Assembly (NCBI GenBank): GCA_937888805.1
Contig: CALBEY010000049.1
Location: 1-64,000 of the forward strand
Direction: 5' to 3'
Origin: an uncultured Burkholderiaceae bacterium
Lineage (GTDB): Bacteria; Pseudomonadota; Gammaproteobacteria; Burkholderiales; Burkholderiaceae_B
DNA length: 64,000 nt
Both the position numbers and the translations under genes were made by a program. The notes under the pieces are model-generated. The model searched no databases. It was not told where the DNA came from and worked only from the letters and a program-made list of their open reading frames with translations. The stretch's first letter is position 1. Each line of letters starts with the position of its first letter. This document shows, one piece after another, positions 16,836-24,961 of the stretch.

Positions 16836-17843
16836 ATGAAGCGTCAATTTCTAAAAACATTAACCGTTGCAGCGATGGTTTCAGCTGGTTTCTTATTCAG
16901 CACCGACGCGCTAGCAGATCGCACCTTGCGATTGAGCTTGCAGGTCAGCGCCAAGCATCCGATTGGTGCCAACATCGTCTTTTTTAAACAGCAAGTTGAA
17001 AAAGCCTCTGACGGCAAGCTCAAGATTGAGATCTATGATTCGGCTCAGCTATACAAAGGCAGTGAAATCCCACAGGCTGTGGGTTCAGGCGCCGTTGACA
17101 TGGGTCTGGTATTGATTGACGAGTACGCGGGCACAATTCCAGCGGTTGGTTTGTTTTCAGTGGCATTTTTGTTTCCCAGCTACGAAGTTCTTGGCAAAGC
17201 AGCCGATCCTTCAAGCCCCGTGCGTCAAGAAATTGACGAGCTGATTCGTAAGACGGGTACCCGCGTCATGTGGTGGCAGGATTATGGTCCCATTCAATTG
17301 CTGTCTAAGGGGGACCCGATCAGTGAACCGGCCCAAATGAAAGGAAAAAAGGTTCGTGTGCTTGGCAAACCTTCGGGTGATTTCATCAATGCCCTCGGTG
17401 GTATTCCTGTCAAGATTGGTGGTTCTGAGCAATTCATCGCGTATCAGCGCGGTACGGTCGATATCGGTATGACAGGTACCACCGCAATTGAGTCACGTAA
17501 GCTGTTCGAAGTGATGAATTCGGTCACCATAACGAATCACGCACAGACTGAGTTTTTGGTGGTGATGAACGACAAGTTGTTTAACTCAATGTCAGCGCAA
17601 GAGAAGAAGTGGATGGGTGATGCTGCGCTTGCTGCTGAGTTGAAAATGCGTGCTGAAACCAAGAAGGATAATTTGGATTCAGAGCAATTTATCAAGGACA
17701 AGACCTCAATGAAAGTCATCAATTTGACGCCTGCCCAAGTCAAATCTTGGCAAGAAGCTGCCAAGCCAGCCATTGAGGCATACATCAAGGATGCCGGCCC
17801 AGCAGGTCAGCGTTTGGTGGATGAAGTACGTAAGTTTTATTGA
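16836..17843 (+). CDS. TRAP transporter substrate-binding protein (DctP family)
   Basis: A 335-residue periplasmic binding protein of the TRAP-T type. A signal peptide covers residues 1-27 (MKRQFLKTLTV..., cleavage near ALA-DR). The mature part carries SAKHPIGANIVFFKQQVEK and the family region with GKKVRVLGKPSGDF near residue 170, where the Arg contacts the carboxylate of the ligand. GGAGGA at 16821-16826 precedes the ATG. It is first in the dctP-Q-M set. The ligand is probably an organic acid, by family, but not identifiable. Confidence 0.9.
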   Translation: MKRQFLKTLTVAAMVSAGFLFSTDALADRTLRLSLQVSAKHPIGANIVFFKQQVEKASDGKLKIEIYDSAQLYKGSEIPQAVGSGAVDMGLVLIDEYAGTIPAVGLFSVAFLFPSYEVLGKAADPSSPVRQEIDELIRKTGTRVMWWQDYGPIQLLSKGDPISEPAQMKGKKVRVLGKPSGDFINALGGIPVKIGGSEQFIAYQRGTVDIGMTGTTAIESRKLFEVMNSVTITNHAQTEFLVVMNDKLFNSMSAQEKKWMGDAALAAELKMRAETKKDNLDSEQFIKDKTSMKVINLTPAQVKSWQEAAKPAIEAYIKDAGPAGQRLVDEVRKFY

Positions 17844-17869
17844 ACGACTGTACTGACTAGAAAAGCCGC

Positions 17870-18463
17870 ATGCAAAACGATCTCATTGGTCATTCAGCCC
17901 CCAGATTAAAACCTTTAAGGGTTGTTGACTGGGTGGCTGAGGCATGCGGCCAAATAGGCTTTGTGATGGTGATTGCCATCGGTTTGATGTTGACCTATGA
18001 AGTGATTGCTCGATACGTCTTTTTGGCGCCCACGCAGTGGACGCAAGACATCGCTGTCACCTTACAGATTTGGTTTACTTATTTGGGCATGGCGCTGGCT
18101 TTAAAACAGCGTCAAATGATCCGAATCACCGCTTTTTTGGCCATTGCGCCTCTGTGGATGCGTTACCTGATGGAAACTTTAGCCCTGGTTGTGATTGCCG
18201 CGTTCTCAGCGGTTGCCACGGTCAAAGGGTTTGACATGTTCATGGACTCTATACAAATGGGCCGGCGTCAACCGACCATGCTTGCATTGCCCAATTGGAT
18301 CGCTGAAATACCGATTGTGATTGGTTTTGGACTTTTGTTTATTCAGGCCTGTGCTGACTTAATCCGCTTACCATTTGGTCCAGCCCCAAGCTTTTCACTT
18401 ACTGGTGAACATGATGCGGAAATGATCGAGGCTGAGGCTGATGCCCAGATCCAGCGGTCATGA
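17870..18463 (+). CDS. TRAP transporter small permease (DctQ family)
   Basis: A 197-residue membrane protein with four predicted helices. It shows the DctQ features YEVIARYVFLAPTQWTQDIA near residues 40-60 and the final helix near residue 145-165, followed by a hydrophilic tail. It pairs with the large permease encoded immediately downstream; the stop overlaps the next ATG by 4 bases. It lies 26 bases after the binding-protein gene, so the three form one operon. Confidence 0.88.
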   Translation: MQNDLIGHSAPRLKPLRVVDWVAEACGQIGFVMVIAIGLMLTYEVIARYVFLAPTQWTQDIAVTLQIWFTYLGMALALKQRQMIRITAFLAIAPLWMRYLMETLALVVIAAFSAVATVKGFDMFMDSIQMGRRQPTMLALPNWIAEIPIVIGFGLLFIQACADLIRLPFGPAPSFSLTGEHDAEMIEAEADAQIQRS

Positions 18464-19734
18464 CGCTGCTTTATATTGGTTCAGCGCTATTGCTGCTCTT
18501 ATTTCTGGGCGTGCCGGTGGCGTTCTCGTTGGCTGGCTTGGGTGCTGCGCTTTTGGCCATCAAGGGCTTACCAATGGCTATGGTAGCGCAAAATCTTCAA
18601 GGCGCGCTTGATAGCTTTGTACTTCTTTCAGTGCCACTTTTTCTTTTGATGTCCAACATCTTGCTCAAGGGTGGTGTGGGACGAGATTTGTTTGAGGCGA
18701 TGCAAAAGTGGGTTGGTCACTGGCCCGGCGGCTTGGGTGTCGCTGCGTTGCTGTCATGCGGCCTTTTCTCTGCGATTTCGGGCAGCTCTGTGGCGACGGC
18801 TGCGACCGTTGGAACGGTTGCGATTCCTGAGATGACCAAGCGAGGCTACAGCAAGGGCTTTACGCTCGGGCTATTGGCGGCTGGTGGCACACTCGGAATT
18901 TTGATACCCCCTTCGATCCCTTTGATTGTTTATGGTGTGATCACGGAAGAGAGCATCGGTAAGCTGTTTCTCGCGGGCGTAGGCCCAGGCCTTTTATTGA
19001 TTTTGCTTTTTGGAATTTACACCGTGCTCTACGCTTTGGTGTCTAAGACACAGCAGCGCATGTCAAAAGCATCGGGCCCTGAGCGCACGAAAGCCACTTG
19101 GCGTGCCTTGCCAACCTTAGCCCTAGCGGTATTGATTCTTGGTGGCATTTATTCTGGCGCATTTACACCCACAGAGGCATCGGCCGTGGGTGTTGCCTAT
19201 GCTTTTCTGTTGACTGCTTTTTTCTTGCGCACGTTATCTTTTAAAGCATTCTACGAAGCGGTCAAGCAAACACTCAGCACCACCATCGTCCTGTTCTTGA
19301 TTGTGATTGGAGCCAAAATTTTTGGCAAAGCCATCACGATTTATCAGATTCCTGCCATGATTTCTGAGCTGGTTGACGTTCACTTCGCGTCAGCTGACAG
19401 CTTTATGATGGTGGTTACTGGCATTTTGCTGGTACTTGGTCTCTTTTTAGAGAGCTTGTCCATGCTATTGATCATGGTGCCAGTGCTCTATCCCACCGTG
19501 ATGGCCCTGGGCATTGACCCGATCTGGTTTGGTATTTTCTTTGTGATTCTGATTGAAGTGGCTTTGATCACGCCACCGGTTGGATTAAATCTTTTCGTGA
19601 TTCAGGCAATCGCCAAGACACCGCTTGGGGTGGTCGCCAAGGGCGTGTTCCCCTTTATTATCTTGATGATGTTGGCGGTGGTGCTCGTCTATGTCTTCCC
19701 TGGTATCGTGCTGTGGTTGCCGTCGGTCTTTTAA
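18460..19734 (+). CDS. TRAP transporter large permease (DctM family)
   Basis: A 424-residue, 12-helix permease that carries out sodium-coupled uptake with the DctP/DctQ partners. Characteristic segments are GLFSAISGSSVATAATVGTV near residue 105, GGTLGILIPPSIPLIVYGV near 145 and ALITPPVGLNLFVIQ near 370. Start codon overlaps the dctQ stop (ATGA). The operon faces the thiamine-diphosphate enzyme gene; a common substrate for the two is possible but not supported by arrangement, as they are convergent. Confidence 0.92.
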   Translation: MTLLYIGSALLLLLFLGVPVAFSLAGLGAALLAIKGLPMAMVAQNLQGALDSFVLLSVPLFLLMSNILLKGGVGRDLFEAMQKWVGHWPGGLGVAALLSCGLFSAISGSSVATAATVGTVAIPEMTKRGYSKGFTLGLLAAGGTLGILIPPSIPLIVYGVITEESIGKLFLAGVGPGLLLILLFGIYTVLYALVSKTQQRMSKASGPERTKATWRALPTLALAVLILGGIYSGAFTPTEASAVGVAYAFLLTAFFLRTLSFKAFYEAVKQTLSTTIVLFLIVIGAKIFGKAITIYQIPAMISELVDVHFASADSFMMVVTGILLVLGLFLESLSMLLIMVPVLYPTVMALGIDPIWFGIFFVILIEVALITPPVGLNLFVIQAIAKTPLGVVAKGVFPFIILMMLAVVLVYVFPGIVLWLPSVF

Positions 19735-19837
19735 TCATCAACGGCCACTCAACGATCGGCTATTTTTTGAGCCTGCGCTTTGGGGCTGTCCCAAAACTCA
19801 GGTTATTCAAACAACATTCGTCTGCTAGCTCGCTCAC

Positions 19838-21478
19838 TTAAGCGACTGATCTAACCACCCCTTTCAAGCTGGTATTCACGTCAATCAGTACCGGCGCTTG
19901 AAGGCTTCGGGCTTGGGCAATCACAGCATCGACTTCATCAAGCTGATTAATGCGCAATCCTGCCATACCAAAACTTTTGGCCATCTCAACAAAATCCGGA
20001 TTGAACAGTGTAGTACCGCTGGTTCTACCGGGATAGTGTTCTTCTTGATGTTTGCGAATCGAACCGTAGGTTCGGTTGCTCGAAACGATAAAAATGATGG
20101 GCAATTGGCGTTCGACGGCCAGAATCATTTCTTGGCCTGTCATTAGCATGCCACCATCGCCGACCATGCAAATCACTTCCCTTGAGGGATCGCGCATCGC
20201 GCATGCTAGCGCCGCTGGCGTGCCGTATCCCATCGCACCAGCCAGAGGTGACATGAGTCGACGGCCCTTAGTGAATGGGGCATAGCGGTAGACGGGTGCG
20301 GCAAAGGTTCCAGCGTCCAAGCAAATGGTTGTCTGCTCAGTAGCGTGCGCCATGACTGCTCTAACCACTTGTACAAACTCAACGCCATCTTCGGCTGTTT
20401 GCTCAGGCCATGTCATATAGCGGGTGCGAAAGGCATGCCAGGCCGCAAGCCACGCCCGGTTTGGCTGGCTGGCAGGCGGTAAGGATTGCATTAACAAATC
20501 AGCAAGGGCAATGGGATCGGCTACCAAAGGAAAGTCAGCCTCTGTATCCCAGCCGACAACGCGACTGTCTGGGTAGCAATGAATCAAAGTCTGAGCTGTG
20601 CGACCATAAGCTGGGAAACGATAGTTTTGAGTGGTGATGTCGCCCAGTCGGGTACCCAGGGCAAGAATTAAGTCAGATTCGGCCAGCAGTGCCATTTGAT
20701 CATCTGGATTGGCAAGCCCCATATTGCCGGCATAGAGCGGGTGATCGTTTTCGAAAAGATCTTGACGGCGAAATGTCACGACCACAGGGATTTGGAAGTG
20801 TTCTGCGAACGCTTTGAGGCAATCGCGCCCACCGGGGCGTTCGAAGCAACCACCCGCCAAAATCAGGGGTTTTTGGGCCGTGGCGATTTGGGCACCCACC
20901 ATGGCCATGACGCTCGGGGATGGCACGCTAGCCATTTGTCGGTGTTGTTTGAATTTCTCTAGAGCAACGGTTTGCTGCTGAATATCCTCCGGTAAAACAA
21001 TAACCACCGGCCCACACGCCCCCGAGGTGGCAACGCGAATGGCTTTGGCTGCTGTTTCGGCCAATTGCGTTGGATGTCGACATTCGAAGACCCATTTGGC
21101 AATGCCACCAAACATGTGTTGATAATCGACTTCTTGAAAGGCCTCTCGACGAAGATCTTTTTCCGCGACCTGCCCAATCAACAAGATGAAAGGTATCGCG
21201 TCCTGTTGGGCGGTGTGCACGGCAATGGCCGCGTGCGACGCCCCTGGCCCGCGGCTGACCATGGCCACACCGGGCCGACCTGTTAAGCGGCCGTCAGCAA
21301 CAGCCATAAAGCCGGCACCACCCTCATGGCGGCAAGTAACCGTGTCGATTTGAGGGAAGTCAACGAGTGCATCTAGTACACCCAAATAGCTCTCGCCAGG
21401 CACCAAAAAGACTCGATCGATACCTGCCTGAGCGAACACGTCAAGCAAGGCGTGACTAGAGGTAAAAGAATCACGCAT
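19838..21478 (-). CDS. Thiamine pyrophosphate-binding enzyme, acetolactate-synthase-like
   Basis: A 546-residue three-domain TPP enzyme. The PYR-domain catalytic Glu is in TCRHEGGAGFMA near residue 50, the central domain follows, and the PP domain has the TPP/Mg motif beginning VGDGGMLMTGQEM near residue 440 and ending with IVSSN. There is no neighbouring regulatory (IlvH) subunit, so it is unlikely to be the anabolic acetolactate synthase. Homologues in this family include decarboxylases and carboligases with unknown substrates. ATG 21478 is preceded by CTGGAGAG with 8-base spacing. The divergent region with the SOS-box gene lies upstream. Confidence 0.85.
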   Translation of the reverse strand: MRDSFTSSHALLDVFAQAGIDRVFLVPGESYLGVLDALVDFPQIDTVTCRHEGGAGFMAVADGRLTGRPGVAMVSRGPGASHAAIAVHTAQQDAIPFILLIGQVAEKDLRREAFQEVDYQHMFGGIAKWVFECRHPTQLAETAAKAIRVATSGACGPVVIVLPEDIQQQTVALEKFKQHRQMASVPSPSVMAMVGAQIATAQKPLILAGGCFERPGGRDCLKAFAEHFQIPVVVTFRRQDLFENDHPLYAGNMGLANPDDQMALLAESDLILALGTRLGDITTQNYRFPAYGRTAQTLIHCYPDSRVVGWDTEADFPLVADPIALADLLMQSLPPASQPNRAWLAAWHAFRTRYMTWPEQTAEDGVEFVQVVRAVMAHATEQTTICLDAGTFAAPVYRYAPFTKGRRLMSPLAGAMGYGTPAALACAMRDPSREVICMVGDGGMLMTGQEMILAVERQLPIIFIVSSNRTYGSIRKHQEEHYPGRTSGTTLFNPDFVEMAKSFGMAGLRINQLDEVDAVIAQARSLQAPVLIDVNTSLKGVVRSVA

Positions 21479-21581
21479 CAAAAAAACTCTCCAGATGGAT
21501 AAATTGCGCTTATTTGCGCTGCCATATTCTGAACAAGGGATGTCCTTCGCACAACCGACTTAACACTGTGCTTGTGTACAG

Positions 21582-21601
21582 TACTGTATTGATGTACAGT
21601 A
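21582..21601 (+). promoter_or_regulatory. LexA (SOS) box
   Basis: A 20-base element at 21582-21601 contains CTGT-N8-ACAG with flanking TA on each side and matches the E. coli SOS consensus at 17 of 20 positions by my count. Beta- and gammaproteobacterial LexA share this motif. It lies 36 bases upstream of the 55-codon gene at 21638. A -10-like TATATT is at 21605-21610; a second possibility is TTGTGT at 21572-21577 with TACAGT at 21595-21600. A further TACAG half-site to the left makes a small palindrome (21576-21587) that overlaps the box. Confidence 0.8.
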
Positions 21602-21637
21602 CATTATATTAATTCTTAATCAAGCAAGGATATCGAC

Positions 21638-21805
21638 ATGACAGCATTCACCCATACGGGCACAATGATTAATCCTGAATTCTTGGGCAAAACGGTACAC
21701 GCGAAATCTGACGCCAAAGCCATACGCGCTGATATTGCCTTGGTTGCCTTCTGGGCAGCACTTGTTCCTGGTTTGATGTGGCTTGGCGCTATTGTTGGCT
21801 TTTAA
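21638..21805 (+). CDS. Small membrane protein (55 aa) under a predicted LexA box
   Basis: A 55-residue protein not previously recognised by me. It starts at ATG 21638 with AAGGA at 21626-21630, an ideal ribosome binding site, and ends at TAA 21805. Residues 1-30 are polar (MTAFTHTGTMINPEF... with KSDAKAIRAD); residues 31-55 form one strongly hydrophobic segment rich in Trp, Gly and Ala (ADIALVAFWAALVPGLMWLG...), predicted as a single C-terminal transmembrane helix. The SOS box upstream suggests induction by DNA damage. By analogy only, small SOS-induced membrane proteins include TisB of E. coli and the Caulobacter division inhibitors SidA and DidA; there is no sequence match visible to any of them. 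Confidence 0.75.
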   Translation: MTAFTHTGTMINPEFLGKTVHAKSDAKAIRADIALVAFWAALVPGLMWLGAIVGF

Positions 21806-21815
21806 AAAACCATGT

Positions 21816-21844
21816 TTTACCCTGCGGCCCATTTGCGCTAGAAT
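21816..21844 (+). promoter_or_regulatory. Predicted sigma-70 promoter of rplS
   Basis: TTTACC at 21816-21821 and TAGAAT at 21839-21844 are separated by exactly 17 bases. The start would be near 21851, leaving a leader of about 128 bases before rplS. The leader contains no open frame I can support; an autoregulatory r-protein leader is possible but no structure is evident by eye. Confidence 0.65.
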
Positions 21845-21978
21845 AGTGGGTTACCAAAGTATCCTCTGCCCAGTACCATCGTTTCGAATGGGTTGAAACA
21901 TGGAAAAGAAACAATGGCAATGCTGTTAAAAAGCAACGCACATGATGACTGAGAGCATGATGCAGACGGAGTCGTAAA

Positions 21979-22353
21979 ATGAATTTAATCGCAATTCTTG
22001 AGCAAGAAGAGTTGGCTCGATTGACTGAAGGTAAAACCATTCCTGAATTTGGTCCTGGTGATACGGTCATCGTTAATGTCAACGTTGTTGAGGGTACCCG
22101 CAAGCGTGTGCAGGCCTATGAAGGTGTCGTCATCGCACGGCGTAACCGTGGTCTGAATTCCGCATTTACGGTTCGTAAGATCTCGTCAGGTGAAGCAGTG
22201 GAAAGAACTTTCCAGCTGTATTCACAACAGATTGCATCGATTGAAGTGAAGCGTCGTGGCGATGTTCGCCGTGCCAAGCTTTACTACTTGCGTGACCGTT
22301 CAGGCAAGTCGGCTCGTATCAAAGAGAAGCTCGTTCGTCGTTCTGTTGCCTAA
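21979..22353 (+). CDS. rplS: 50S ribosomal protein L19
   Basis: A 124-residue ribosomal protein. The segments [20 protein letters not shown] and [19 protein letters not shown] are conserved L19 sequence, followed by [16 protein letters not shown] and [16 protein letters not shown] at the C-terminus. In most proteobacteria rplS ends the rpsP-rimM-trmD-rplS operon; here those genes are not upstream within the window, and the gene has its own promoter and a strong terminator, so it is transcribed alone or with the NUDIX gene by readthrough. Confidence 0.97.
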   Translation: MNLIAILEQEELARLTEGKTIPEFGPGDTVIVNVNVVEGTRKRVQAYEGVVIARRNRGLNSAFTVRKISSGEAVERTFQLYSQQIASIEVKRRGDVRRAKLYYLRDRSGKSARIKEKLVRRSVA

Positions 22354-22383
22354 AGATAGGCATGAGCGAATGATGAGACCCAC

Positions 22384-22409
22384 AAAAAAGCACCTTTGGG
22401 TGCTTTTTT
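22384..22409 (+). terminator. Rho-independent terminator after rplS
   Basis: GCACC (22390-22394), loop TTTG, GGTGC (22399-22403), then six T. The A-run before the stem extends the pairing. It is the clearest intrinsic terminator in the window. Confidence 0.9.
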
Positions 22410-22444
22410 GTTTGCAGGACTCATTTTTATTGATGACTTAAGAC

Positions 22445-23188
22445 ATGAGCAAATCACCTGACCGACATGTTTTGCCAAATCGCATAAGGCCACGACTGTC
22501 CTTTGACCCTAAGGTGCAACCGTGGCGCGTCTCTGACGCTGAGTTTTGTGTCATCCCCGCAGCATCGCTGCAACCGTCGTTTGTCCGAGGTGTCCTCAGC
22601 GCTTCGATTGATCGCCCCTTGTTTCTGCCCGACGAACGTAGCTTTGCGGCCTCTGAGGTCATTTACCCACCAACAGAGGCGGCGGTTCTCGTACCGCTGG
22701 TGATGCGCGCAGCTGGTTTAACGGTGCTGTTAACCAAAAGAACAGATCACTTACGAGACCACGCTGGACAGGTCAGTTTTCCCGGGGGACGGGTTGAGGC
22801 GCATGACGAAAGTCCGATGGCCACGGCATTGCGTGAGACATTAGAAGAAACAGGTCTTTCACCTGAACATGTTGATATTCTGGGGCATTTGCCGCGTTAT
22901 TTCACAGGTACAGGTTTTGCGATTACGCCAGTTACCGGACTGGTAAAGCCTGACTTTACTTTGACATTGGATACTTTTGAGGTGGCGCAGGTGTTTGAGG
23001 TGCCGCTTTCACATTTGACCGATCATCGGAATTACCGATTTCACGAAGCAACGCTGCCCGATGGGCAAATCCGTCGTTATTACTCGGTGGCCTGGGACGG
23101 TTACTTTATATGGGGTGCGACTGCTGCCATGCTCAGAGGCATGTATCAGGTTTTGGCTGAAGCCTTTTCTTCTAACAATCGTCCGTAA
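22445..23188 (+). CDS. CoA pyrophosphatase, NUDIX family (NudL/PCD1-like)
   Basis: A 247-residue NUDIX hydrolase. The Nudix box begins at GGRVEAHDESP near residue 115 and continues through ALRETLEETGL, giving the GX5EX7REUXEEXGU pattern. The preceding LTKRTDHLRDHAGQVSFPGG matches the UPF0035 motif of the CoA-pyrophosphatase subgroup. The N-terminal 70 residues are a family extension. It would cleave CoA and derivatives to 3',5'-ADP and phosphopantetheine. Its 3' end overlaps that of the convergent rsgA gene by 43 bases. Confidence 0.88.
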   Translation: MSKSPDRHVLPNRIRPRLSFDPKVQPWRVSDAEFCVIPAASLQPSFVRGVLSASIDRPLFLPDERSFAASEVIYPPTEAAVLVPLVMRAAGLTVLLTKRTDHLRDHAGQVSFPGGRVEAHDESPMATALRETLEETGLSPEHVDILGHLPRYFTGTGFAITPVTGLVKPDFTLTLDTFEVAQVFEVPLSHLTDHRNYRFHEATLPDGQIRRYYSVAWDGYFIWGATAAMLRGMYQVLAEAFSSNNRP

Positions 23189-24045
23189 AGCTGGTGCCTG
23201 ATGGCGTCAATGAGCCCTTTATCGAGGGCTGACAACACACCACAACCGGGCTCGTGTTGATGTGAGCAGTTGTAAAAGCGGCAGTGACGCTTGTGCTCAA
23301 CGAATTCAGGGAACCCCCGTTCGATTTCATCTGGGCTCAGGTGAGCCAAGCCAAATGCTTGCACACCAGGTGAGTCGATGATGTCGCCCGCATTATTAGG
23401 CAGGTGATACAAGCGAGTCGTGGTGGTGGTGTGTTTGCCAGCACCGAGAGCGACCGAATGTTCTTGTGTCAGTGCTCGTGCGTTGGGCACCAAGGTATTT
23501 AAGATTGTGGACTTGCCCATGGCACTTTGACCGAGTAACAGGCTTGTCTTGCCAGTGAGAAATGGCATCAGCCGATCAAAAACAACAGCCGTTTCTGTGG
23601 CGACCAATTCAACCACCGGTACGCCGAGCGATACGTATGGGGCAAGGCGAGTTCGCGCTTGGTCCACACGGGACCCAAGGTCGACTTTGTTGAGCACGAT
23701 CACGGGCTCGACATCGGCAGCCCAAGCACCCGCAAGGGCTCGGCCCAATAAGTCGTCAGAAAACGTCGGTTCTACGGCCACCACGATAAACAGGCGGTCA
23801 ACATTGGCAGCGAACTGTTTGGTGCGCCATTCGTCTGAACGGTACAGTAAGTTTTTACGAGGGTGAATGGCAAAGAGATAGCCTTCGCTGTCACCGTCTA
23901 AGGTGATATCTACCGTGTCACCAACAGTGGCTTCATTTCGCTTGCCTTTTGGGTAACAGCGTCGCACATCACCATTGGCAAGCTCTACGTCGTAGTGACG
24001 GCCATGGGCACCAATGACGCGAGCACTGACGACTTGTTCGCTCAT
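23146..24045 (-). CDS. rsgA: Ribosome small subunit-dependent GTPase A
   Basis: A 299-residue circularly permuted GTPase that helps late 30S assembly. N-terminal OB-fold, then G4 motif VIVLNKVDL near residue 118, G1 GQSAMGKST near 175 and G3 DSPG near 223, the order expected for the permuted domain. The C-terminal zinc site is seen in KRHCRFYNCSHQHEPGCG near 250. The start codon overlaps the stop of the truncated M48 frame upstream (ATGA). The last 43 bases are shared with the convergent NUDIX gene. Confidence 0.95.
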   Translation of the reverse strand: MSEQVVSARVIGAHGRHYDVELANGDVRRCYPKGKRNEATVGDTVDITLDGDSEGYLFAIHPRKNLLYRSDEWRTKQFAANVDRLFIVVAVEPTFSDDLLGRALAGAWAADVEPVIVLNKVDLGSRVDQARTRLAPYVSLGVPVVELVATETAVVFDRLMPFLTGKTSLLLGQSAMGKSTILNTLVPNARALTQEHSVALGAGKHTTTTTRLYHLPNNAGDIIDSPGVQAFGLAHLSPDEIERGFPEFVEHKRHCRFYNCSHQHEPGCGVLSALDKGLIDAIRHQLYGRLLEEKASAKT

Positions 24046-24251
24046 GCTGGCAAAAGCTGCCGAAGGCGAGTGCGTTGAACGGTGGAGTCAGCCGCGCGTT
24101 GGTGACTTTGGAGTCCGATTTTTTTGGCAAACGCCTCGGGCACTTGATCACGGTGTGTTTTGATGTGTGATATCTGTCGAGTGGCGAGCCAAATGCGCAC
24201 AGAGGCGAGTAAAAAGACTAAAAAGAGTATCGTTAACGTCGTGGCAGTCAT
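24042..24251 (-). pseudogene. Truncated remnant of an M48 (Ste24-type) peptidase gene
   Basis: A 69-codon frame whose first ~63 residues look like the start of the M48 membrane metallopeptidase commonly found beside rsgA and orn in Burkholderiales: an N-terminal helix, then IWLATRQISHIKTHRDQVP and SHQRAADSTVQRTRL, where homologues read HQ.AADYT..KTRL. Intact relatives have over 400 residues with an HExxH zinc site; all of that is missing here. After RTRL only RQLLPA remains before a TGA that overlaps the rsgA start. I infer an internal deletion. The stub might still be translated, with one membrane helix, but cannot be a protease. Confidence 0.7.
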
Positions 24252-24370
24252 GTGAGAAAATGTTGATCATTGGGCTTATGCATCGCTTTTACTCCAAAGC
24301 GCTGCAACCAGTCTACCCAACATTTTCCACGGATGCACCCGTTAACCCCAATCACCGATAGGTTGATGCC

Positions 24371-24961
24371 ATGAAGCAACGTCCAGATACAAATTCTCCA
24401 GCAGCGGTTGCCTCAGCGGTGCGTTCCGAAATGAGAATGGTGTGGGTCGATATGGAGATGACGGGCCTTGATCCGGAGAAAGAACGCATCATCGAAATCG
24501 CTGCCGTTGTGACTGAGCCCGATCTAACGATTGTGGCTGAGGCGCCGGTTTTGGTGATTCATCAGTCAGATGAGTTGTTGAACGCCATGGACAAATGGAA
24601 CCAGTCGACCCATAGCAAAAGCGGTTTGATCGAAAAAGTCAAAGCGTCAACCCTTGGCGAGGTCCAAGCCCAAGCCGAATTGATCGGGTTTTTGTCTCAG
24701 CACGTCCCGCCCGGTAAGTCGCCACTTTGTGGCAACACGGTCAGTCAAGATCGTCGATTTATGTTTAAGTACATGCCAGAGCTAGAGGCATTTTTTCACT
24801 ACCGTACGATTGATGTCAGCACCATCAAGGAGTTGGCAAGGCGTTGGCAGCCCGCACTGCTCAAAGGGTTTGAAAAACACAGCAAGCACGAGGCTTTGGC
24901 TGACATCCACGAGTCGATCAACGAGTTGCGCTATTACCGCGAACACTTTATCAAGGTTTAA
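24371..24961 (+). CDS. orn: Oligoribonuclease
   Basis: A 196-residue DEDDh 3'-5' exonuclease that degrades 2-5-mer RNA, including pGpG from cyclic-di-GMP turnover. The acidic residues are in [10 protein letters not shown] (residues about 25-34) and [11 protein letters not shown] near 115; the histidine and last Asp are in [13 protein letters not shown] near 175. The frame has a 20-residue extension before the conserved [13 protein letters not shown] 24431 would give the usual length. It converges on the MATE gene with an 11-base overlap and is divergent from the M48 remnant. Confidence 0.95.
   Translation: MKQRPDTNSPAAVASAVRSEMRMVWVDMEMTGLDPEKERIIEIAAVVTEPDLTIVAEAPVLVIHQSDELLNAMDKWNQSTHSKSGLIEKVKASTLGEVQAQAELIGFLSQHVPPGKSPLCGNTVSQDRRFMFKYMPELEAFFHYRTIDVSTIKELARRWQPALLKGFEKHSKHEALADIHESINELRYYREHFIKV

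Noticed and set aside
19740-19830. Terminator between dctM and the TPP enzyme gene
   Set aside because: Only a short stem TTTGGG/CCCAAA with no T-tract; not convincing.
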